From NCBI GenBank assembly GCA_903859705.1, contig CAIONQ010000154.1:1-64000 (forward strand): a stretch of DNA of 64,000 nucleotides, in the 5' to 3' direction. This DNA is from an uncultured Chthonomonas sp. (lineage in GTDB: Bacteria > Armatimonadota > Chthonomonadetes > Chthonomonadales > Chthonomonadaceae). The notes below the pieces were generated by a model. The model was not told the DNA's origin, did not search any database, and saw only the letters and a program-made list of their open reading frames with translations. The position numbers and the translations under genes are program-made. Position 1 is the first letter of the stretch. Each line of letters begins with the position of its first letter. This document shows positions 26,700 to 35,470 of the stretch, piece after piece.

Positions 26700-26928
26700 C
26701 TGCATCCACCTCAGCATGGCATTGGTGCGTTTACCAGTAGCCTGCAGAGTTATGCGCCAGATTGCTCAGGAACAATTCTGGAATCCGCTCCGTAAGTAAA
26801 AGCAGATACCATGTCCTCCTGAATTGGATACACTCATCAACCTTAATCGATGAGGCCTGCGAAACTCCCTCAACCGGAGTTTCGCAGGTTTCTTTTTTTG
26901 TTTGGCCAGCGTTTTTGTAAAGCCAGCG
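26700..26928. other. Intergenic region with an orphan plus-strand terminator
   Basis: About 230 bases between the GT2 start and the end of the peptidase C26 gene. It contains a strong plus-strand terminator at 26856-26899 but no plus-strand gene upstream. It could carry a small RNA of about 100-180 nt. No -35/-10 pair is obvious and no tRNA is seen. Confidence 0.4.
26856..26899 (+). terminator. Plus-strand intrinsic terminator
   Basis: CCTGCGAAACTCC (26856-26868) and GGAGTTTCGCAGG (26876-26888) form a perfect 13-base stem, followed on the plus strand by TTTCTTTTTTT. On the minus strand it is preceded by A-rich but followed by mixed sequence, so it acts mainly on the plus strand. Confidence 0.88.
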
Positions 26929-27651
26929 TTATAGTGCGTTCACAAATGCGGTAAACAGCCGATGAGATTTATCATCATGCACGGCGGTTTCTTCCGGGTG
27001 GAACTGCACGGCAACCAGGTACCGATAGTCCGGGCTTTCGAAGGCCTCTATCACGCCATCCGGCGCATGGGCGGTTACGGTAAGCCCGGGCGCAACATCC
27101 TTGAGGGCCTGATGATGAAATGAGTTAGTCATCATCTCGCAGGAGCCCACTATCTCGGCAAGGCGCGATCCCTTGTGAATGGATACAGAGTGGCAAAACT
27201 CTGGCCGGGCAAGGTTGATATCGCTCTGACGATGGTAGATATCCGAAGGTTTTTGTGCGGGGATATCCTGATAGAGTGTGCCGCCAAGCAGCACGTTAAG
27301 CAGCTGAAAGCCCCGGCAGATTGCAAACACCGGCATATCCGATTCCAGCGCACGTTTTGCCAGCGCCATTTCGGTGCCATCTCGCAGAGAATCTATCTCG
27401 CCCAGTGCTGGGTGTGGCGCTTCGTCGTAGTAATCCGGCGCAACATCCACCCCGCCCGAAAGCATCAGGCCATCCAATACAGAGAGGTAGCGCTCCACCA
27501 TGCTGTTATCGGCAAGGTTGGGAATAAGTATGGGCACGCCGCCGGCCTGTTCAATGGCGCGAACATAGGCGCGATTGATAAACTGGCGCGGAACCTCGGT
27601 TGCGGTTCCCGCTGTTGTGCTGCACGTAATTCCCACCAGTTTTTGCGGCAT
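26929..27651 (-). CDS. Class I glutamine amidotransferase-like peptidase (C26, PuuD type)
   Basis: A 240-residue protein of the gamma-glutamyl-gamma-aminobutyrate hydrolase family. The ATG at 27651 gives the canonical N-terminus (PQKLVGITCSTTAG); the frame runs to 27948 but that part is the shadow of lgt. LDGLMLSGGVDVAP, the nucleophile region FAICRGFQLLNVLLGGTL and the catalytic His/Glu in AVQFHPEETAV are clear. These cytosolic enzymes cleave gamma-glutamyl bonds, as in putrescine degradation. The neighbours (lgt, lspA, ileS) give no pathway clue. It starts 36 bases after the lgt stop and looks like the last gene of that run. Confidence 0.9.
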   Translation of the reverse strand: MPQKLVGITCSTTAGTATEVPRQFINRAYVRAIEQAGGVPILIPNLADNSMVERYLSVLDGLMLSGGVDVAPDYYDEAPHPALGEIDSLRDGTEMALAKRALESDMPVFAICRGFQLLNVLLGGTLYQDIPAQKPSDIYHRQSDINLARPEFCHSVSIHKGSRLAEIVGSCEMMTNSFHHQALKDVAPGLTVTAHAPDGVIEAFESPDYRYLVAVQFHPEETAVHDDKSHRLFTAFVNAL

Positions 27652-27686
27652 AGGTTTTGCTCCGGATCGCGCTAAGAATATAGAGA

Positions 27687-28544
27687 TCAGGCTGTGGCTT
27701 CGGTGGCAGGGGTTGGCAGTTCGGCATCTCTGTATGCTGGGCGAGTACGGCGCAGCCACAGAATGCCAACACCCGCAACGGCCATCATTGCCAGGCTTAT
27801 AACATGGGTTAACGTAAGCGGAATTCCCGGCCGAATGTAATCTGCAGTGCCACCAACACGGAAGTACTCCACCACAAACCGGTAAAAACCATACATGCCG
27901 ATGTATGCGTAAAAGATCTCGCCATCGGGCCTGCGCAGCTTCTCCCACCGTGCCAGTATCAGGAAAAACACCACGTTGAAGAGGCTGCCGTATATCTGCG
28001 TTGGGTGGCTTGGCGGGGTAAAGATGGCCGGGTTGGCACCGGGATAACGCTCATCTGGAAACCGAATTCCCCAGGGCAAATCACACACGCCACCGTAACA
28101 GCAGCCATTAAACAGGCACCCAAACCTGCCAACCACATAGGCCAGGGCCCAGCTGATACCACAGATATCGCTCATGGCAAGCAGCGGCACCTTCTTTGCC
28201 CGGCAGAAGATAACCAGGTACAGAATGCCGCCAAGCAGGCCGCCATGCAGGGAGAGGCCGCCCGACCATATTTTGAGAATCTCTACCGGTGAGCCAGAGT
28301 AAGAGCCCCAGTTAAGGGCCACAAAAAGCAGGCGCGCACCCAGAAGGCCCACCATCAAACCGGGAATAGCAAGATCAAAAACGCTATCCGGTTCAATTCT
28401 GCGCGGAGAACCCTCCGGGGCAACCTGCAGCAGGTGGGTGCATCGGCGCATGGCGCGCCACAAACCAAGCATAAAGCCGGCAACAATTAAGGTGCCATAG
28501 GCCCGAATGGGAAATTTGCCAATTTGAAACAGGATTGGGTGCAT
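27687..28544 (-). CDS. lgt: Prolipoprotein diacylglyceryl transferase
   Basis: A 285-residue inner-membrane enzyme that attaches diacylglycerol to the lipobox cysteine of prolipoproteins. Seven or so membrane helices are visible, and the Lgt signature is GRFGCLFNGCCYGG, with the preceding SGGLSLHGGLLGG. HPTQIYGSLFN and RFVVEYFRVGG further support it. It is followed by peptidase C26 and preceded by lspA with 71 bases between, so Lgt and LspA, the first two steps of lipoprotein maturation, are encoded together. Normal family length. Confidence 0.96.
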   Translation of the reverse strand: MHPILFQIGKFPIRAYGTLIVAGFMLGLWRAMRRCTHLLQVAPEGSPRRIEPDSVFDLAIPGLMVGLLGARLLFVALNWGSYSGSPVEILKIWSGGLSLHGGLLGGILYLVIFCRAKKVPLLAMSDICGISWALAYVVGRFGCLFNGCCYGGVCDLPWGIRFPDERYPGANPAIFTPPSHPTQIYGSLFNVVFFLILARWEKLRRPDGEIFYAYIGMYGFYRFVVEYFRVGGTADYIRPGIPLTLTHVISLAMMAVAGVGILWLRRTRPAYRDAELPTPATEATA

Positions 28545-28615
28545 GATTCAGCTCTGCTCAGCGGAGAAGCCTGCTTTGCCACAGACAGAGCCGCGAGCCT
28601 CAATGCTCCGGGTGA

Positions 28616-29233
28616 TCAGGAGGGCTTCTCCTCGGAAGAGGTCTCGATATGCGCAGCTTCTGCTTCCGGTGCTGGTGCAATGGTGGCCTCGGCGGGTGGT
28701 GCCGAAGGCGACCGTACGAAGTGCACCAGCAGCAGCAGAATGCTAATGGTTATGGCCGAATCGGCGACATTGAAAATGGGCCAGTTGATGATTCTTGCAT
28801 CAAAGAAATCCACAACATAACCAATCCGCACCCTATCCAGCAGATTGCCGATGGCACCGCCCAGTGCCAGGGCAAATGCCGAGCCAACCGCCAGCTCCAT
28901 TCTGCCAACACGCATATACGCCACCACCAGTGCCAGCGCAGCCACGCCAGCAAAGCCGGCGAAAATGGTGTTGCCCTGCGGCAGCAGGCCCCACGCACCG
29001 CCCGTATTGTGGGTAAGCATTAGGCGGAAAGCGTTGCCGAATATGGGCCGAACTTCGCCGAGGTACAGATGGGATACAATCCAGTGTTTGCTAAGCTGAT
29101 CGCTTAGAAATACCAGAAGCACGCATACAAAAAATGTGCCCGGCCGCAACCCCTCGGCCACAGGAGCGGCGGCTGGCACCGGGTTGGCTTCAGGAGCCTC
29201 TGCGCTCTGCAGGTTTTCGGCTGAATCACTCAT
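28616..29233 (-). CDS. lspA: Lipoprotein signal peptidase (signal peptidase II)
   Basis: A 205-residue aspartyl peptidase that removes the signal peptide of lipid-modified prolipoproteins. Core motifs are DQLSKHWIV, LTHNTGGAWGLLPQ, IGNLLDRVRIGYVVDF (catalytic Asp) and NVADSAITISI (second catalytic Asp). Four membrane helices. The protein is unusually long at both ends: about 30 extra N-terminal residues (EANPVPAAAPVAEG) and a Pro/Ala/Glu-rich C-terminal tail of about 30. It follows ileS by 110 bases, the widespread ileS-lspA order. Confidence 0.95.
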   Translation of the reverse strand: MSDSAENLQSAEAPEANPVPAAAPVAEGLRPGTFFVCVLLVFLSDQLSKHWIVSHLYLGEVRPIFGNAFRLMLTHNTGGAWGLLPQGNTIFAGFAGVAALALVVAYMRVGRMELAVGSAFALALGGAIGNLLDRVRIGYVVDFFDARIINWPIFNVADSAITISILLLLVHFVRSPSAPPAEATIAPAPEAEAAHIETSSEEKPS

Positions 29234-29343
29234 CGTATCGCGTTCCGCTATCCGTTCTAAAATATGGCAGGCGCCGCTGAAGAGTGTCTCCGATGCGGCG
29301 TCTGCCCGTTATTGTACTTTAATACCGCTATCTATGCAGTGCG

Positions 29344-32241
29344 TTAGGCCTGTACGGCTGCGGCGCAGCGGGCACATAACAGCGGATTATCGGTATCGTT
29401 GCCAACATCCTGCTTCACCAGCCAGCAGCGAGCGCACTTGCTGCCAACGGCGGGCAGGCATGTGGCCGCAATGCCTTCGGCCTCGCCCTGCTGCAGCGTT
29501 ACCTGAGAAACCAGGAACAGCGAGGGAAGCCTATCGGCAAATGCGGAAAGCGCCTCGTAACCTGCGGCATCTGCCGTAAGGGTTACATGGCTCTCCAGCG
29601 GGTTGCCGATTTGGCCCGCCTGGCGGGCCTCTTCCAGCGCCTTCTTAACCACATCGCGGGCGGCAAGCACCGGCTCCCAACGCGTAATTAGTGCGGGATC
29701 TGGCTCGGCAGCTTCTGGCAGGCTGGCAAGGTGAACGCTCTCTGCCTTGTTCGGCAGCTTGAGGTAACCCCACACCTCATCGGAGGTGTGCACCAGGATG
29801 GGTGCAAGCAGGCGAGCAAGAGTTTCGGCTATGCGGTGCATGGCCGTTTGCGCCGAAAGGCGCTCGTGGCTTTTTGCCGCAGAGGCGTACAGGCGATCCT
29901 TGAGAACATCCAGGTAGAACGACGAAAGCTCTACCCCACAGAAGTTGAGCACTGCCTGATATACGCGGTGGAACTCGTAGCGATCATAGGCTGCTGCCGA
30001 TGTGTTCACTACTTTATCCAGCTGAGCAAGCGCCCACCTATCCAGCTCGTCCATCTCCTCTACTGGTACAGATTCTGTTTCCGGATTGAAATCGTACAGG
30101 TTGTTCAGCAGGAAGCGGAAGGTGTTGCGGATGCGGCGATACATTTCGGAAACCTGGGTCAGCAGGTTATCTCCGCAGCGCGTATCCTCCATAAAGTTCT
30201 GCGAGGCAACCCACCAGCGCACGATATCTGCACCGTACTTATCTACTACCGTAAGCGGGTTAACTCCGTTTCCTTTGCTTTTGGAAAAGGCCTCGCCGTG
30301 CTCATCCAGAGTCCACCCGGAGGTGATTACCGTGCGGTAGGGTGCGCGGCCACGGGTAGAGGCCCCCACCATAAGCGAGCTATTGAACCAGCCACGGTGC
30401 TGATCTCCGCCTTCCAGATACATATCTGCAGGCCAGGATAGATCTGGCCACTGCTTATGGTTCTCCAGAACGGCGCGGTTGGTAGAGCCAGAATCAAACC
30501 ACACATCCAGCACGTCGGTCTCTTTGCGCAGGCGGGAAGCGGGTGCCTGGCAATGCGGGCAGGCGTAGCCCTGCGGCAGGATGTCTTCAGCACTCACAGA
30601 GTACCAGGCATCGGAACCCTCTTTGCGAACCAGGCTTTCTACAGCCCCCATGCTTTCACGGGTGAGAATGTGCTCTCCGCAGGCCTCACAGTAGAATGCC
30701 GGGATGCCCACACCCCAGGAGCGCTGACGAGATACGCACCAGTCTGGCCGGCCCGCAACCATGTTGGTGATGCGGTTTACGCTCTCTTTTGGAACCCAGG
30801 TTACATCCTCGATGGCATGCAGGGCCTTCTGGCGGAAGCCATCGTGATCAATGTTCATAAACCACTGAACGGTAGCGCGGAAGATGAGCGCGCTGTGGCA
30901 GCGCCAGCAGTGCGGGTAGCTGTGCGCATACCGGGTGGCGTTAAGCAGATTGCCAGATTCTGTGAGGGCCTGGATCAGCGCCACATTGGCAGGGCTATCT
31001 CGCTTATCATCGGCGGCAATAGTTACGCGCAGCCCCTCAAACTTCTGCCCGTTCCACTCTCCAGCTTCTGCCGTGTAGCGGCCGGTTGCATCCACCGGGT
31101 TCAGCACTTCCAGCCCGTATTTCAGGCCAGTTTCAAAGTCCTCTTTACCGTGCCCGGGTGCGGTGTGCACAATGCCGGTACCGGTATCCATGGTTACATA
31201 ATCGGCGAACAGCACGGGCGAGGTTCGGTGGAACAGCGGATGCTGAAACACCAGCTTCTCCAGCTGCTGAGCGGGCACCAGGCTGGCGACTTCGTAAGAT
31301 TCTGCCTCAATGCTCTTCATAACGGCTTCGGCCAGCGGGTGCGCCACCAGGTAGTAGCCGGCCTCGCCCTTTACCACCGCCTTAAGCACGGCATACTCTG
31401 CATCCGGGTGCAGGGCAACGGCAAGGTTTGCGGGGATGGTCCACGGGGTGGTTGTCCAGATAACCGCGTAGCAATGCACGCCCTCTTCCTCAGCGCCATG
31501 AGCCGGAGGCGCGGCGTCTTCAAAGCCGAACACGCCATCAGGATCTGCCCACAGTGGGAAGCGTACATAAATGCTGTTGGAGGTGTGATCCTCGTACTCT
31601 ACCTCGGCATCGGCCAGGGCGGTTTCGCAGGTGCCACACCAGAAAACCGGTTTGAGCCCTCGGTACACAAAGCCCTGATCGGCCATATCGGCAAAAGCGG
31701 CAACGATATCTGCCTCAAAATCTTTGCTCATAGTGAGGTAGGGGTTGTCCCAATCGCCACGAATTCCCAGGCGTCGGAACTGTTCGCGCTGAGTATCTAC
31801 CCAGATGGCAGCATACTCCCGGCAAGCCTGGCGCAGGGTAACCCTATCTACCACCTGTTTCTTTTCGCGGAATTTGCGAGAAACAGCGTTTTCGATTGGC
31901 ATGCCATGGTTGTCCCAGCCCGGCACGTAGGGTGCGCTGTAGCCCTGCATGGTTTTGAAGCGGGTAACCACATCTTTTGCAATTTTGTTAAGCGCATGGC
32001 CAAGATGGATGTTGCCATTGGAGTAGGGCGGGCCATCGTGCAGGATAAACTTGCCCTTTGGGGCAGGCTTATCTACACTTTTGCGATAGATTCCCTGCTC
32101 CAGCCATCGTTTCTGCATTTCTGGCTCACGGGTGGGCAGCGAACCACGCTGGGGGAATGCTCCCGGGTCCCTATCGTTCAGGGTGATGTTGAGGGTGGAT
32201 TTATAATCTACTGCGCCCTCGGTTTTGTTGTTATCTGCCAT
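29344..32241 (-). CDS. ileS: Isoleucyl-tRNA synthetase
   Basis: A 965-residue class I synthetase read from the ATG at 32241; the extra 47 codons of the open frame lack similarity. The HIGH motif is GNIHLGHALNKI, with HDGPPYSNGN ahead of it, the KMSKS motif is FSKSKGNGV, an editing (CP1) domain lies between (TTPWTIPANLAVAL), and a zinc-binding C-terminus ends in KCARCWLVKQDVG ... LLCARC. It charges tRNA-Ile. It heads the run ileS-lspA-lgt. No T-box leader is seen in the 390 bases upstream. Confidence 0.97.
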   Translation of the reverse strand: MADNNKTEGAVDYKSTLNITLNDRDPGAFPQRGSLPTREPEMQKRWLEQGIYRKSVDKPAPKGKFILHDGPPYSNGNIHLGHALNKIAKDVVTRFKTMQGYSAPYVPGWDNHGMPIENAVSRKFREKKQVVDRVTLRQACREYAAIWVDTQREQFRRLGIRGDWDNPYLTMSKDFEADIVAAFADMADQGFVYRGLKPVFWCGTCETALADAEVEYEDHTSNSIYVRFPLWADPDGVFGFEDAAPPAHGAEEEGVHCYAVIWTTTPWTIPANLAVALHPDAEYAVLKAVVKGEAGYYLVAHPLAEAVMKSIEAESYEVASLVPAQQLEKLVFQHPLFHRTSPVLFADYVTMDTGTGIVHTAPGHGKEDFETGLKYGLEVLNPVDATGRYTAEAGEWNGQKFEGLRVTIAADDKRDSPANVALIQALTESGNLLNATRYAHSYPHCWRCHSALIFRATVQWFMNIDHDGFRQKALHAIEDVTWVPKESVNRITNMVAGRPDWCVSRQRSWGVGIPAFYCEACGEHILTRESMGAVESLVRKEGSDAWYSVSAEDILPQGYACPHCQAPASRLRKETDVLDVWFDSGSTNRAVLENHKQWPDLSWPADMYLEGGDQHRGWFNSSLMVGASTRGRAPYRTVITSGWTLDEHGEAFSKSKGNGVNPLTVVDKYGADIVRWWVASQNFMEDTRCGDNLLTQVSEMYRRIRNTFRFLLNNLYDFNPETESVPVEEMDELDRWALAQLDKVVNTSAAAYDRYEFHRVYQAVLNFCGVELSSFYLDVLKDRLYASAAKSHERLSAQTAMHRIAETLARLLAPILVHTSDEVWGYLKLPNKAESVHLASLPEAAEPDPALITRWEPVLAARDVVKKALEEARQAGQIGNPLESHVTLTADAAGYEALSAFADRLPSLFLVSQVTLQQGEAEGIAATCLPAVGSKCARCWLVKQDVGNDTDNPLLCARCAAAVQA

Positions 32242-32632
32242 GGATTCGAGTTCCCTCGTGGCATCTGTTGGCTGCTGCCATAAGATGCTGCCTATATGTG
32301 CTGCCCCGGCTACGCTGTTGTGAGTGGGGCAAAAATTGAAAAATAAGGTGGCGTAAAAAACGCGCCGCCGTAGAACATGCATGCCATTGCATGATCCGGC
32401 AGGGCGCGAGAGAACGGCGACGCCTTACGTATGTGCCTGTTGCGAGGTTCGCTTCAGACCGTAAGGGCCGCCTGCGGAATTATTATTATTGGAAGTTTGG
32501 GGGCACCATGCGCCCGGGCCGCCGTGCCGCATGTGCCTGCCGAGAGGCGTGCTTTGAACCGTGGTTCCTGTTGCATCATATCAAACCGTCCCTCTTAAGA
32601 GCCTTTCCAACAATACATTCAGTAGGTACGAA
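32242..32632. other. Region upstream of ileS
   Basis: About 390 bases between ileS and the secreted unknown, both on the minus strand. No coding gene is convincing; short ORFs on the plus strand overlap ileS. A GAACCGTGGTTC palindrome near 32557 and AT-rich patches near 32480 and 32580 suggest promoter or transcript structure, but a T-box core (AGGGTGGNACCGCG type) is absent. Confidence 0.35.
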
Positions 32633-33196
32633 TCAGGGCTTGTTGCGCGGCAGCAACGGGCTTGTTGGCTTAAGCCAGCCAAACGAAGCCAGCCACTTAT
32701 CGCAGAGCGCCGTGTATCCCTTATTCATCTGGCCCGCGCCAACCGTGAAGGTAAGCTCATAGGCCCGATGGTTATGTACGCAAACAACCTGCCTGTTTTC
32801 TGCCGGCGGATGGCCAGGCAGAGTAAGCAGAGTGCGCCATGTATAGCCCGGTTCTCCCGCAACGGTACACTTGTGGCGATCCAGAACGCGGGCATGATCC
32901 ACTTTAAAACCGTTTGCAAACTTCAGCAGGTCGGTGGTTTCAACCTTTTCCGCATACACCGTAACCGTAAGGTTTGCAGTAAACCCCTGTTCGGTTGGGC
33001 CCAGAAAGGCCGATGTATTGCGGGGCATATCCACCTTTTGCTCCCAGGCTGCAGGGGCATCGTAGCGATACCCGAACTCGGCATTGCGGTACGCATTGCC
33101 AGCTGCCGGAGGTGCCGCAGAGGATGAAACGAAACCGAGAACGCCCGCTGCCAACAGCAACATACCCGGAGTACGATTTACAGCCCAGAACGCCAA
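32633..33196 (-). CDS. Secreted protein, PsbP/DcrB-like
   Basis: A 187-residue exported protein. A hydrophobic start (MLLLAAGVLGFVSSSAAPPA) precedes a domain opening with NAEFGYRYDAPAAWEQKVD, a pattern shared by PsbP/DcrB-type beta-sandwich proteins. It has several cysteines (HKCTV, VVCVHNH, ALCDKW) that could form disulfides in the envelope. The start is uncertain: TTG 33196 has GCAGG seven bases upstream, while the ATG at 33163 is internal. Function unknown. Confidence 0.6.
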   Translation of the reverse strand: MAFWAVNRTPGMLLLAAGVLGFVSSSAAPPAAGNAYRNAEFGYRYDAPAAWEQKVDMPRNTSAFLGPTEQGFTANLTVTVYAEKVETTDLLKFANGFKVDHARVLDRHKCTVAGEPGYTWRTLLTLPGHPPAENRQVVCVHNHRAYELTFTVGAGQMNKGYTALCDKWLASFGWLKPTSPLLPRNKP

Positions 33197-33343
33197 AATA
33201 GTGCCTGCCTTGCGTATTGCGCCGCATGCATGGCAAGTGGGCGCAGTTGCTGAAGAGAGTTATCTATTATACGGCACGAAGGGAAATAGCGTCAATTCGG
33301 GCGCGCGTAGCGCGCGGGGATAATGGGAGTTTGGTCCTGGAAT

Positions 33344-33410
33344 GTACCATCCCCCTCCTCAATCCTCCCGCCAGGGGAGGAAGTCCGATGCGCGCCTGCC
33401 GGATGGTAGT
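33344..33410. repeat. CTACCATCCCC-type repeat, copy 1
   Basis: TACCATC (33345-33351) and GATGGTA (33402-33408) are the arms of a 60-base inverted repeat with an inner CCTCCC GCCA GGGGAGG hairpin. Similar sequences start near 33609 and at 49424. Imperfect dispersed GC-rich palindromes of this type resemble REP-like elements. No transposase is near. Confidence 0.5.
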
Positions 33411-33605
33411 TTGTGCCGTTTGTGCCCTCCTCACCCTATATCCCTCTCCTACCCTGGTGTCGCTTCGCTCGCCGGGATTAGAGGGACTTTGATGCCGCCT
33501 TCGGATGAAAGGCGGCGCAGCCACGATGAATCGACGGATAGCAATCAATCCCATAAGCAATGTCCATGTAAGTGGAGGGATAAGTCCAAAGGATCGATTT
33601 GATCA

Positions 33606-33700
33606 AAAACTACCATCCCCCAGCTTCCCTGCGCCACCCAGAATTCCCGTGTCCGCCCGAGCTTTTGAGGGAAACAAGCCCGAAGGGTAGGAGGCAAGCG
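33606..33700. repeat. CTACCATCCCC-type repeat, copy 2 (partial)
   Basis: It begins with CTACCATCCCCCAGCTTCCC and then diverges, with a short stretch (GCCCGAAGGGTAGG) that recalls the complementary arm. It is only partly conserved relative to the copies at 33344 and 49424. Confidence 0.35.
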
Positions 33701-33799
33701 GTAGAAGGGTCCTCGCAGAATGAATACGATTTCCTGAATACCAACAGTAATGAAATAACATCTATTCAACGGTTCGGCCCGCCGCAAGGCAGGCCAAAC

Positions 33800-35071
33800 C
33801 TACAACACAAACCTGAACAGCGCGCTATCGTGCGGAATAATCTCGTACTGCAGCCCTATGCCATCCATGCGCTGCAGCAGCGGCTGAAGGTCGTCGCGGC
33901 TGCTGAGCTCTATGCCCACCAGGGCAGGCCCAAACTCACGGTTGCTTTTCTTTATATATTCAAACAGCGTAATGTCATCGTTGGGGCTCAGGGCATCATC
34001 CAGATAGCGGCGCAGAGAGCCAGCGCGCTGGGAGAACTCTATAAGGAAGTAGTGCTTCAGCCCCTGATCCATGAGGCTGCGCTCCAGAATCTCCGGGTAG
34101 CGGGAAATATCGTTGTTGCCGCCGCTCACCACACACACCACAGTTTTGCCAGTTATCTGCTCTGCAAGCAGTGGCAGCGCCGCCACGCTGAGTGCGCCTG
34201 CCGGCTCGGCGATAATGCCATCGTTCTGGTAAAGGGCAATCATCTCAGTGCAAACGCGCCCCTCTGCCACCGGCAGTATCTGCGGCTGAACCCGGGAGCA
34301 GATTTCGTAGTTCAGGGTGCCTGCCGTCTTTACGGCCGCGCCATCTACAAAGGTATCTATTTTATCCAGGGTAACGGGCCGGCCCGCCTGCAATGCCGCC
34401 AGCATGCAGGCCGCATTCTGGGGCTCTACGCCAACCAGCTTCGCCTGAGGAAACCGTGCTTTCCACAGAGTTGCCAGGCCGCTTATGAGGCCGCCACCGC
34501 CCACCGGGCACACAATGTAATCTGGCTGTTTGCCAAGCTGCTCCAGTATCTCCAACCCTACTGTGCCCTGCCCCGCCACCACCAGAGGATGATCGAAGGG
34601 AGGAACGAATACGCAGCCCGTTTGCCGCGCATACTCCAGGGCCTGCTGGCAGGTGGCATCGAAGGTATCGCCGGTAAGCGTTATCTGTATGCTTTCTCCG
34701 CCCTGTATACGCACGCGCTGTATCTTTTGCTTGGGTGTGTTCTGCGGCATGTAGATGTGGCCCACCACACCCAGCCGCCTGCATGTAAAGGCCACGCCCT
34801 GCGCATGGTTGCCGGCGCTGGCACACACGATGCCGCGCGCGCGCTCCGCATCTGTTAGCGAAGACATAAGGTTGTAGGCACCGCGCAGCTTGTAGGAGCG
34901 CACCAGCTGAAGATCTTCTCGTTTGAGATACACTTCTGCAGAATACTGCTCAGATAGGCGGGCATTGCGCTGCAGAGGGGTGCATTCGGCAACGCCAGCA
35001 AGGCGTGTGCGGGCCGCTTCTACATCTTCCGGGGTTACGGGCAGAGGATTACTGTTTTGCATGGCAACCAT
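33800..35071 (-). CDS. ilvA: Threonine dehydratase (biosynthetic-type)
   Basis: A 423-residue PLP enzyme that deaminates threonine to 2-oxobutanoate, the first step to isoleucine. The PLP lysine lies in LVRSYKLRGAYNLM, the substrate loop in CASAGNHAQGVAF, and the glycine loop in IVCPVGGGGLISG. The C-terminal domain is short and ACT-like (HYFLIEFSQRAGSLRRYLDD), like the regulated biosynthetic enzymes with a single ACT-like domain. Two ATGs are possible: 35071, which has GCAGG six bases upstream, and 35062. A TATAAT overlaps the first ATG on the minus strand, see findings. Convergent with nothing; divergent to dnaA. Confidence 0.95.
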   Translation of the reverse strand: MVAMQNSNPLPVTPEDVEAARTRLAGVAECTPLQRNARLSEQYSAEVYLKREDLQLVRSYKLRGAYNLMSSLTDAERARGIVCASAGNHAQGVAFTCRRLGVVGHIYMPQNTPKQKIQRVRIQGGESIQITLTGDTFDATCQQALEYARQTGCVFVPPFDHPLVVAGQGTVGLEILEQLGKQPDYIVCPVGGGGLISGLATLWKARFPQAKLVGVEPQNAACMLAALQAGRPVTLDKIDTFVDGAAVKTAGTLNYEICSRVQPQILPVAEGRVCTEMIALYQNDGIIAEPAGALSVAALPLLAEQITGKTVVCVVSGGNNDISRYPEILERSLMDQGLKHYFLIEFSQRAGSLRRYLDDALSPNDDITLFEYIKKSNREFGPALVGIELSSRDDLQPLLQRMDGIGLQYEIIPHDSALFRFVL

Positions 35072-35117
35072 TATACACCTGCGCAGTTATGCCGGTTGGC
35101 AGAACGGAGCGCGTTGT

Positions 35118-35179
35118 GACTCGGCAGCAGGGGCCGCGAATCTGACTCCTCAGACTCGCCGCAGACTCCCCCCTGACTC
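35118..35179. repeat. GACTC motif cluster
   Basis: GACTC occurs at 35118, 35144, 35153, 35164 and 35175. The last four are spaced 9-11 bases apart, close to one helical turn. A row of regularly phased short repeats next to dnaA could be a protein-binding site. Four to five copies of a 5-mer in GC-rich DNA could also be chance. Confidence 0.35.
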
Positions 35180-35196
35180 TCAGAGCCGGGGAATCG

Positions 35197-35246
35197 GCCA
35201 TCAAAAAATACCCCTTGCAAAATCTGGAAACACCTTTTTTGATGGC
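35197..35246. repeat. 12-base perfect inverted repeat
   Basis: GCCATCAAAAAA (35197-35208) and TTTTTTGATGGC (35235-35246) are perfect complements with 26 bases between. The A/T-inside layout is not that of an intrinsic terminator for either strand. It lies in the ilvA/dnaA intergenic region and may be an operator or a cruciform. Confidence 0.6.
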
Positions 35247-35440
35247 GCCCCTCAGGCGTTCCATCTGCCCCCGTTGCGTGCTATCAAATGACGATTCAAG
35301 CGTGGCCCACGCTCAGGCCAAGAGGCCCCAAAATGGGGCAGGATTCGATGCTCTGATGAAACCGGTAGAAGGCCTATCAGCAACTTGTTTGCGTAGACAT
35401 TTATACCGGCGGAATCCCGAAAAACAGGCCCGGATTCTCC

Positions 35441-35470
35441 TTGCGATTCCCTTCTACGGTGCGCTATAAT
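35441..35470 (+). promoter_or_regulatory. dnaA promoter candidate
   Basis: TTGCGA (35441-35446) and TATAAT (35465-35470) are separated by 18 bases. The predicted leader is about 130 bases before the GTG start of dnaA at 35604. Confidence 0.7.

Larger units (their letters stand above)
33197..33799. other. Gene-free region with imperfect repeats
   Basis: About 600 bases without a convincing gene. Two occurrences of a CTACCATCCCC-type repeat are found (33344-33408, arms TACCATC/GATGGTA; and a start at 33609), similar to a copy at 49424. The surroundings are GC- and palindrome-rich. The third downstream portion (33700-33800) is AT-rich and may carry signals at the end of ilvA. No tRNA or CRISPR is seen. 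Confidence 0.45.

Noticed and set aside
27652-27948. 99-codon N-terminal extension of the peptidase C26 gene
   Set aside because: It is the out-of-frame shadow of lgt (27687-28544), and the family N-terminus is found at the ATG at 27651.
30457-32283. 608-codon open frame antisense to ileS
   Set aside because: It lies entirely within the well-supported ileS gene and shows no domain; long antisense frames are expected in GC-rich coding DNA. The same applies to long frames antisense to cytochrome, metalloprotease, ilvA, S15 and GH78 genes (for example 53257-54828, 45115-46359, 19161-20327, 33599-34858).
32242-32632. T-box riboswitch upstream of ileS
   Set aside because: No AGGGTGGNACCGCG-type antiterminator core on the minus strand; the GAACCGTGGTTC palindrome does not match it and no specifier loop could be recognised.
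35197-35246. Intrinsic terminator between ilvA and dnaA
   Set aside because: The A and T tracts are inside the inverted repeat, not after a GC stem, so neither strand has the stem-then-U layout.
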